DNA from: Arthrobacter sp. PAMC25284
GTDB taxonomy: Bacteria > Actinomycetota > Actinomycetes > Actinomycetales > Micrococcaceae
Length of the DNA stretch: 64,000 bases
Direction of reading: 5' to 3'
NCBI RefSeq assembly: GCF_019443425.1
Contig: NZ_CP080382.1
Coordinates: 2,790,001-2,854,000, forward strand
Under the pieces are notes generated by a model. That model had not been told where the DNA came from and did not search any database. It saw only the letters and a program-made list of their open reading frames with translations. The position numbers and the translations under genes were made by a program. Position 1 is the first letter of the stretch; every line of letters begins with the position of its first letter. Below are positions 58,391 to 64,000 of the stretch, in pieces.

Positions 58391-59491
58391 TCACCCGTCG
58401 AGCTTGGAGCGGACCAGGTTGGCGACGAAGTCGGAGGCCTGGTCGGCAGTCCAGGTGGCGGGCAGCCGCAGCAACCAGCACGGTACGTCTTCCAGGGCCC
58501 GCCGGACTACGGCGGCTTTCTCCCCAAAGTGCTGTTCCAGCGGGACGAGGCTGGTGGCCCCGAGCGCTTCGACCAGCCGCCGTGACACCATCGGGAGCTC
58601 GGAATGGAAGTTGCCGACGATCCGTGAGGTCATCCACTCGAGGCTTCGTCCCTCAAGCCGGGCCTCCGTCCCGTCATAGCGCTCCAGGAACATGGCGAGC
58701 TGGACCGGCGCCGCAGATGAAATCCGGCTCTGTCCGAAGACCTGCGCCGGATGCACCATCCGGTGTTCCGGCGACCAGCGCCGGGTGAACGCAGCGGTTT
58801 TCGGGTACCGGACGATGACGGGATGGACGGCGGTGGCGAGCTGGGCGACCGGGGTTGTGAGCCAGCCCGGTGCCAGGGGTTTGCGCGTCCCCCGAAACAG
58901 GTCCGGGTAGATGGCCCGGTGATGCGGTTTGATGAACATTGGTTTCGCGTAGCCCATCAGCATGCCGCCCGCGCCCATAAAGGCCCAGTCGTCAGCCATG
59001 AACCGCACATCAGGCATGGCAACCAGCTTCGCCACAGTGCTGGTCTTACCGACCCCGCCCCAGGCCGGCAGAAGGACGCCGGAACCGCGGAAGTCGACGA
59101 CGGCGGCGTGGATCATTGCTGTCTCCTCGCCGACGCAGAGGCGGTCCAGCAGGGGAATCACCGAGGTCAACAGTTCGCCTGTGCCCTCAATCCGGTAGCC
59201 CTCCGCCGTCTCAAGGATCTGCACCCGGTCCGCCGGGATATACAGCGAGTCTCCCGTGAACCGGTAGGCGTCCTCCGCACGTGATTGAGCGGAGACAGGG
59301 GAGACGGTCCCGCCGATCGTTATTCGCTTGGCGGCGCGGGAAGCTCCCAGAAAGGGGGCCAGCATGTCACGAAGTTGCGACTCGCCCGGAGTGTCGGGTT
59401 CGACGTCAATGCCAACGATGCCATGGACGTCGAAACTGGCACCGATTGAAGCGCCGGTCGGCTGTTTCACGTCACGTTCAGACTGGCTCAT
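58391..59491 (-). CDS. HPr kinase-like P-loop protein in glycan operon
   Basis: The protein has 366 residues. The N-terminal half has no recognised family. The P-loop WGGVGKTSTVAKL is near residue 144, and the following MADDWAF stretch holds a conserved aspartate pair, as in HprK-type kinases. Such HprK-related proteins occur near surface-glycan or PTM genes, and their substrates are unknown. Here it sits between two glycosyltransferase genes, so it may phosphorylate a sugar, a lipid carrier or a protein in this pathway; this is inference. It lacks the HPr partner gene of a phosphotransferase system. Confidence 0.7.
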   Translation of the reverse strand: MSQSERDVKQPTGASIGASFDVHGIVGIDVEPDTPGESQLRDMLAPFLGASRAAKRITIGGTVSPVSAQSRAEDAYRFTGDSLYIPADRVQILETAEGYRIEGTGELLTSVIPLLDRLCVGEETAMIHAAVVDFRGSGVLLPAWGGVGKTSTVAKLVAMPDVRFMADDWAFMGAGGMLMGYAKPMFIKPHHRAIYPDLFRGTRKPLAPGWLTTPVAQLATAVHPVIVRYPKTAAFTRRWSPEHRMVHPAQVFGQSRISSAAPVQLAMFLERYDGTEARLEGRSLEWMTSRIVGNFHSELPMVSRRLVEALGATSLVPLEQHFGEKAAVVRRALEDVPCWLLRLPATWTADQASDFVANLVRSKLDG

Positions 59492-59549
59492 TGCCGATCC
59501 TTCCTAGGGTTGGGGGCCGCCGCCGGGTCAATGGAATCGCCGGTTGGTT

Positions 59550-60548
59550 TCACTGGACGTCTCGCCATGCCTCGGTCTCTGGTACCTCACGGGGCGTGAG
59601 CGGCGCGGTGGCCGGAGGCATCCGGCGTCCGCGCACGTAGCCGGCCGCGGTGGCGGCCAGGACTGCGACGATAACGGCCGCCCGGCTGAATCCCTCCGGC
59701 TTCCGTTCCTGGACTCCGGCCCGGATCCCGGCAAACACCGCCCGGGGGAGGACCTGCCGCACGTAGCGCCGTTCGGGGCCAAGAGCCCGCTTGTGTCCGA
59801 CAATTCTGCTCACCTGTGCCTTGGAAATACCTTCGGACCATGAGCGCGAGAGCATGTAGCGCAGGGTCCCCCGTTGTTCCGGGACGTGGTGGCGCACCAG
59901 GGCGGCAGGTTCGTAGACGATGCGGGTGCCCGGGGCTCCAAGTACCGCGCGGATGCACAGCTCCGTCTCTTCACAGCCGAGGGGCAGGGCGTCCTGGCGG
60001 CCCAACGCAGTGTTGAAGCCGCCCACCCGTTCGAGGACGTTGGCGCGGAAGGACATGTTCGCGCCGATGACGTTGCGCACTTCGGTGGCGACTTTGGGCA
60101 TGCCGCGATAAGTGCAGCCGACGATCCAGTCCAGTTCGCCGGCAAAGTGGCCCGGGCGTACGGACTCCCACAGCGGTTCGACGCGGCCGCCGACTGCCAA
60201 AACGTCGTTGTCGTCGTACAGCCTCACAAGTCGTTCGAGCCAATCCGGCGCCGCCTCTGCGTCGTCGTCGAGGAACGCCACGATCTCTGCGTTGGCCACG
60301 CGGACGCCGGTATTGCGCGCACCGGAGAGCCCTTTAGGGCCGGAGTTCTCTACGATTACCGCGTCGGAGACGGTAAAAATGAGGCGCTTGTACAGCTCGA
60401 CGTTGTAGTCCACGACGATGATGGTCTGCTTGGGCGTGAGCGTTTGCGCACGCACCGACTCGAGGGCGCCCATCAGGACGTCCCACCGATCCTCGGAGTA
60501 CGAGCAGATCACCACTGATGCTGCGGGCTCCGGTTCCGGATCCGACAT
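59550..60548 (-). CDS. GT2-family glycosyltransferase
   Basis: The protein has 332 residues. The GT-A domain has SVVICSYSEDRWDVLMGALE, the donor-site sequence GLSGARNTGVRVANA, and the DDD motif in VAFLDDDAEAAP, with acceptor-site residues GANMSFRANVLERVGGF and LGCEETELCIRA. A single hydrophobic segment near residue 297 (AAVIVAVLAATAAGYV) may anchor it to the membrane. It starts one base after the TAG of the upstream GT2 gene. It probably adds one sugar to the lipid-linked repeat unit. Confidence 0.88.
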   Translation of the reverse strand: MSDPEPEPAASVVICSYSEDRWDVLMGALESVRAQTLTPKQTIIVVDYNVELYKRLIFTVSDAVIVENSGPKGLSGARNTGVRVANAEIVAFLDDDAEAAPDWLERLVRLYDDNDVLAVGGRVEPLWESVRPGHFAGELDWIVGCTYRGMPKVATEVRNVIGANMSFRANVLERVGGFNTALGRQDALPLGCEETELCIRAVLGAPGTRIVYEPAALVRHHVPEQRGTLRYMLSRSWSEGISKAQVSRIVGHKRALGPERRYVRQVLPRAVFAGIRAGVQERKPEGFSRAAVIVAVLAATAAGYVRGRRMPPATAPLTPREVPETEAWRDVQ

Positions 60549-60549
60549 G

Positions 60550-61413
60550 CTAATCACCCACCCGCACGCCCAGGACGCTCCTGGGATCGGTCGGTACATG
60601 GGGGAAGCTCTCGTTGGGATACCTGTATTTCACGCGTCGGAGCGCTTCCGCACGTCCGCCGGCGGTCGGTGCCTCCCAGCTCACCCGCTCCCGGGCGAGG
60701 GTCCGAAGCACCCGCCACCCGTCGCGGAAGGTGTGCAGGTTCGATTGTCCGGAGATTCGGCACAGTTCGTGGCTGGGTACCTCCGCGATTCGAAGCCCCG
60801 CCCGCGCGGCCCGGACGATCAGCTCTGTTTCGATTTCAAAGCCGTCGGACTTCAACTCAAGAATGTCCACACATTCCCGCCGCAATGCGATGTATCCGTA
60901 GCACAGGTCGGAGTAGTTGCTGTGGAGCACGGCGTTGGCCAGGCCGGTCAGCGCTCTGTTGCCGTTGCTGCGCAGCCAGGTCAGATCGTCCGAGCCGCCG
61001 CCGGTCACGTAGCGGGAGCCCTTGACGAAGTCATAGTCGTGCTGGAGTGGCGTGACCAGCCAGCCGATCTCCTGCGGGTCCATGCTCCCGTCGCCATCGA
61101 GCATAACGATGATGTCGCCGGTTGCCGCCGCGAAGCCGGCGCGGATGGCGTTGCCCTTGCCGGGGCGGGTCTCGGCCACCACTACGACGTCGAGACGGAG
61201 CGCGCGTGCGACGTCCACGGTGGCGTCCAGGGACCGGCCGTCGACAATCACCACTTCATCCACGTAGGACGGCATGCGACGGAGTACCCAGGGCAGGTTC
61301 ATGGCTTCATTCAGCGTTGGGATAACCACGCTGACTGTCGGATTGGCAGCTGGGGGCGCGACCTGGGGGCGCGCATTGGGTTTGAGATTCGGTATGGACA
61401 CTGGCCTCACCAC
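60550..61413 (-). CDS. GT2-family glycosyltransferase, DPM/WcaA-like, first gene of glycan operon
   Basis: The protein has 287 residues. Motifs include TVSVVIPTLNEAMNLPWVL, VVDGRSLDATVDVA, GKGNAIRAGFAAATGDIIV and MLDGDGSMDPQEIGWL, the pattern of dolichol-phosphate-mannose-synthase-like transferases that load a sugar onto a polyprenyl phosphate. It lacks C-terminal membrane helices. It opens a six-gene leftward operon to 54015. It is divergent from the GH16 gene with a 267-base region between, which must hold both promoters. Confidence 0.88.
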   Translation of the reverse strand: MVRPVSIPNLKPNARPQVAPPAANPTVSVVIPTLNEAMNLPWVLRRMPSYVDEVVIVDGRSLDATVDVARALRLDVVVVAETRPGKGNAIRAGFAAATGDIIVMLDGDGSMDPQEIGWLVTPLQHDYDFVKGSRYVTGGGSDDLTWLRSNGNRALTGLANAVLHSNYSDLCYGYIALRRECVDILELKSDGFEIETELIVRAARAGLRIAEVPSHELCRISGQSNLHTFRDGWRVLRTLARERVSWEAPTAGGRAEALRRVKYRYPNESFPHVPTDPRSVLGVRVGD

Positions 61414-61680
61414 TCGATGACGTAGTCTTCTCGCCCCCGACTGCAGCGGCTCCCTGACCCCTCAAGTCCGGGAGTAGACCCGTTGCTGCCACTTCAGTCA
61501 TAGGCAACTTAGTGAATTACCCCAGGGCCATATTTTCTGCCTGTCACCTTGCGTAAACCTTGGATTACTTGAATCCTCAATCGCGGGTTGGTGCTCTTGG
61601 AGGTCCTGTGGATGAGCCACCGTCTCCCGTGGCGGCAAAAACAGTTGATCGGCCCGAAGCGTCCGTGCGAGACTGACCGC

Positions 61681-62641
61681 ATGCAGACCCCAAAACCCGG
61701 GAAGACTGCCCGATTCCGAGTCCGGTTCCTCCCCCCAACCCGTCACATGCTCGCGTCGGTACTCGTTCTGGCGCTCGCCGGCTGCGGGACGGCTCCCGCT
61801 GCCAGCGAGGGTGGGCGGCCGCCGTTCACCTCCGCTTCCGCAGCGCCCGGCCCGGCGCCCGTCGCGTCCCCCGACCCGAGCCCGGTGCGGACCACCGCTG
61901 TGACCGCAAGCGGGGACCTGCCCGGCTGGAAACACGTCTTTGAGGAGGATTTTTCGGCGGGCGATGTCCCGGTGGGCGCTTTTCCCGGACCGCTTTACCA
62001 GGAAAAGTGGAGCGCCGGCTATAAGGACGGCACTCCGGACACGGCGGCACAGATCGGCGCCACCAGTTCGGGTTACTACCCCTCGAAGGTACTGAGCGTC
62101 CGCGACGGGGCCTTGGACTGGTTCCTGCATTCGGAAAACGGCGTGTTTATGGGGGCCGCCCCGACACCCAAGATCCCGAACTCGAGCAGTAATCCGCCGC
62201 GAGACAACAGTTTGCTCTACGGGCGGTATTCCGTGCGCTTCCGGGCTGATTCGCTGGCAGGATTCAAGACAGCCTGGCTTCTGTGGCCGGACAGCGGCGT
62301 GTGGCCGCGGGACGGCGAAATCGATTTCCCCGAAGGCGACTTGGCGAAGATCATTTACGGTGCGGCGCATTACGAGAAGGACGGCGCCGATGCCTTCGAA
62401 AAGTTTGATTCAGACCAGGCTTTTACTTCCTGGCATGTGGCCACGATGGAGTGGGGCCCCGGACCGGGTTGAGTTCTACCTGGACGGAAAGTCCCTCGGC
62501 GCCAGCAGGGCGGCTCCGCCGACGGTGCCGATGCACTTCATTTTGCAGACCGAGTCGTGCCTGCCCGTGCCGAACTGCCCGCTTCCTGAAACCCAGGGTC
62601 ACGTTTCTCTGGACTGGATCAGCATCTGGGTTCCGGCTTGA
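61681..62641 (+). CDS. GH16-family lipoprotein (frameshifted at 62453-62460)
   Basis: The restored protein is 319 residues. The signal peptide ends in a lipobox, LAGC, with Cys near residue 36, followed by a Pro/Ala/Ser-rich linker. The GH16 domain keeps the catalytic motif E-I-D-F-P-E, with E213, D215 and E218. Upstream are YGRYSVRFRAD and WLLWPDSG, typical of the family. It cuts or transglycosylates beta-1,3/1,4-glucans or galactans outside the cell. The frame breaks at MEWGP. One base too many in the GGGGCCCC tract explains it, and repair gives DRVEFYLDGKSLG. It may trim the product of the neighbouring glycan operon. Confidence 0.85.
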
Positions 62642-62687
62642 GCGGCCGCAGCCGGCCTGCCTGGGCCGCCGGACTTACTTGCCGGAT

Positions 62688-63761
62688 TTACTTTCGCTGA
62701 AGCATAAAGGAATCGGTGAAGTTGTAGCCCTCGGCCGGAACGAACCGCGCGGCCAGTTCGCTTGGTGTTGCGGTTACATCCAGGGTCCCGAACGCGGGGT
62801 TCTGGTTTTTACCCGCCGTTGCAGCAAAGTAGTCGACTTCCGGATCGTCGTTGTGGATGTTGTAGAAACCCACGCCGCCGACGCCGACCGTGACGAAAAC
62901 CGTCCCTGCCCCCTGCTCCAAGGTGTCGTCGACGTCAGCCAGGCATCCCTGTGAGAAGGCAGCAGGTTCAAGCCGGGGGCACTGTGCCCCGACGCCCAGC
63001 TGATATGTGCGTTGATAGACGTGGTCATGTCCGGACAGCACCAGATCCACTTTTTTATCGATGAGCATGTTCGTGAACTCGCGGCCGGCCAGGCAGTCAT
63101 AATTGCCGATACTCAGGCACGGCACATGCATACCCACGACGGTCCACGGAATCCTCAGCGCTTTTGCCTCGTCGATGGCGGACTCGGTCCAGCGCCATCG
63201 ATCGCTGCCCGGAGAGTAATCCAGCGGCCCGTCCGGGAACTTGATGCCCGGGGAGACCATGATGAAGCGCACTACGGGGTTCTCCTCGGGGACGTCCACG
63301 CGCCACTGTTTGCCGTAGTCGCCTTCGAGGCCGGGCAGCTTGTTGGGCAGGCAACGGGCGAACTTTTCAATTTGTCCGTCCCGGCCGTCGCTCTCGTGGT
63401 TGCCGGTGAGGAGCTGGTAAGGCAGTTCTGTGCCCAGTTTCCCCGTGACCATGTCACAGAATTCCTGCTCCTTACCGGCCTTGTAGCTCAGGTCCCCCAG
63501 TGCCAGGTTCAGCTGGGGTTTGAGGCCGGCGATGACGTCCAGCACCTTCCGGGCGCCGTTCCCGAGGCTGATGTCGCCCTGGGCTGTGAAGTGGACGGAG
63601 GCATCGGGGACCGGTGTGGATGTGGCCGACGGCGTCGAGGGCGTCGGTGATGGCTCCGGACCCGGCTGGCAGGCGGTCAGCACCAGGCCCAGGCACGCCA
63701 CGATGGTCCCGAATCCCAGCCCCAGTCCCGGCCTGCGGCGCATTCGCTTGGCTCCGGCCAT
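62688..63761 (-). CDS. Calcineurin-like metallophosphoesterase lipoprotein
   Basis: The protein has 357 residues from the ATG at 63761, which has GAGGTGAGGAA upstream. The signal peptide ends in a lipobox LTAC near residue 28, followed by a Pro/Ser/Thr linker. The phosphoesterase domain has the metal-site motifs: GDLSYKAG, GNHESDG and GMHVPCL, and the GHDHVYQRTY box. It acts outside the cell on phosphate esters, possibly of the wall or teichoic acids, or of nucleotides. It is separated from the following yccF gene by a divergent intergenic region with a large hairpin. Confidence 0.88.
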   Translation of the reverse strand: MAGAKRMRRRPGLGLGFGTIVACLGLVLTACQPGPEPSPTPSTPSATSTPVPDASVHFTAQGDISLGNGARKVLDVIAGLKPQLNLALGDLSYKAGKEQEFCDMVTGKLGTELPYQLLTGNHESDGRDGQIEKFARCLPNKLPGLEGDYGKQWRVDVPEENPVVRFIMVSPGIKFPDGPLDYSPGSDRWRWTESAIDEAKALRIPWTVVGMHVPCLSIGNYDCLAGREFTNMLIDKKVDLVLSGHDHVYQRTYQLGVGAQCPRLEPAAFSQGCLADVDDTLEQGAGTVFVTVGVGGVGFYNIHNDDPEVDYFAATAGKNQNPAFGTLDVTATPSELAARFVPAEGYNFTDSFMLQRK

Positions 63762-63820
63762 GTCTTCCTCACCTCGGTAGGTCGTGCAGATGAAATCTCT
63801 CACCGGCCCGCGTTTACTCG

Positions 63821-63871
63821 CCAGACTAATCCGGGGCTCTGGCGAAGGCCAGAGCCCCGGGGCTAGTCTGG
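63821..63871. repeat. Large inverted repeat between phosphoesterase and yccF genes
   Basis: CCGGGGCTCTGGC (63831-63843) and GCCAGAGCCCCGG (63848-63860) form a perfect 13-base stem with a GAAG loop. CCAGACTA and TAGTCTGG extend it outside with short unpaired joints. It lies between two genes facing away from each other, so it is not a usual terminator. It may be a REP-type element, or it may regulate both promoters. Confidence 0.75.
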
Positions 63872-63963
63872 CCTGATCCGCGGGGTGTCCCGGGCCGGAC
63901 GCGCCGTGCGCGGGGAACTTCCCCGCTGGGCCGGACCGTCGCGGAAAAGAGGAGAATGAGGCC

Positions 63964-64000
63964 ATGAAGACACTCCTGAATATCATCTGGCTCCTGTTTG
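63964..64000 (+). CDS. yccF: YccF-domain membrane protein (3' partial)
   Basis: The frame opens with ATG at 63964 and reads MKTLLNIIWLLF before the window ends. This matches the conserved start of YccF-domain inner-membrane proteins (DUF307). GAGGAGAATGAGG lies upstream, giving good ribosome-site support. The call rests on only 12 residues and so stays moderate. Confidence 0.65.
   Translation, partial: MKTLLNIIWLLF

Noticed and set aside
61414..61680. Possible c-di-GMP riboswitch upstream of the glycan operon
   Set aside because: None of the conserved GEMM blocks was found on either strand of this region.

Overview
The window is high-GC DNA with dense, mostly convergent and divergent operons. 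It looks like a chromosomal segment of an Arthrobacter/Pseudarthrobacter-type actinobacterium (Micrococcaceae). That assignment is inferred from several features: the dnaK-grpE-dnaJ-hspR operon with HspR operators, the helix-turn-helix/MurA fusion, a SAM-IV-like riboswitch, the ECF sigma/RskA-type anti-sigma pair, GTG and TTG starts, and overall gene style. No rRNA, tRNA, CRISPR array, prophage or defence island was seen. One IS110-family insertion sequence is present.

Layout. 0-8 kb: the end of an ECF vitamin/metal transporter, an HTH-MurA-like enzyme, a YbdK-type ligase, and a methionine operon (DUF1737-rhodanese-metZ) read leftward behind a SAM-IV-like riboswitch. 7.8-15.4 kb: pabC, a cardiolipin synthase, a P-loop kinase/PabB fusion coupled to a low-molecular-weight phosphatase, a LysE exporter, a methyltransferase and a MarR regulator. 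15.6-24.5 kb: an MMPL transporter divergent from marR, a small acidic repeat protein, the heat-shock operon and gdhA. 24.5-35.4 kb: a SWIM/SNF2 helicase, a lipoprotein divergent from an ECF sigma/anti-sigma pair with matching promoters, a DUF1206 membrane protein, trmB, and two MFS genes joined at a deletion-like junction. 35.7-37 kb: IS110.

37.3-45 kb is the most interesting region. A leftward operon uxs-ugd-galE-GT2 synthase-GH53 sits tail-to-tail with a second GH53 gene. It supplies UDP-galactose, UDP-glucuronate and UDP-xylose, carries a cellulose-synthase-like membrane glycosyltransferase, and encodes two endo-beta-1,4-galactanase homologues. The arrangement parallels cellulose operons, where an endoglucanase accompanies the synthase, and suggests a synthase-dependent beta-galactan-type exopolysaccharide. 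45-53 kb is mostly housekeeping and stress genes: a DEAD-box helicase, metallo-hydrolase, aldo/keto reductase, paired SMR exporters, HutD and trpF. 53-64 kb holds a second leftward surface-glycan operon (two GT2 enzymes, an HPr-kinase-like protein, a GT2-flippase fusion, a large membrane protein and a small membrane protein) flanked by a secreted ConA-like protein, a GH16 lipoprotein and a metallophosphoesterase lipoprotein.

A striking cross-cutting observation is that eight otherwise normal genes are split by a single-base insertion, and every insertion lies in a G/C run inside a GGGCC-type context. They are the ECF T-component, MMPL, anti-sigma factor, GH53, GT2 synthase, ugd, DEAD-box helicase and GH16 genes. 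This looks like a systematic consensus error rather than eight independent mutations, so these genes are annotated as single full-length CDSs with the shift marked.
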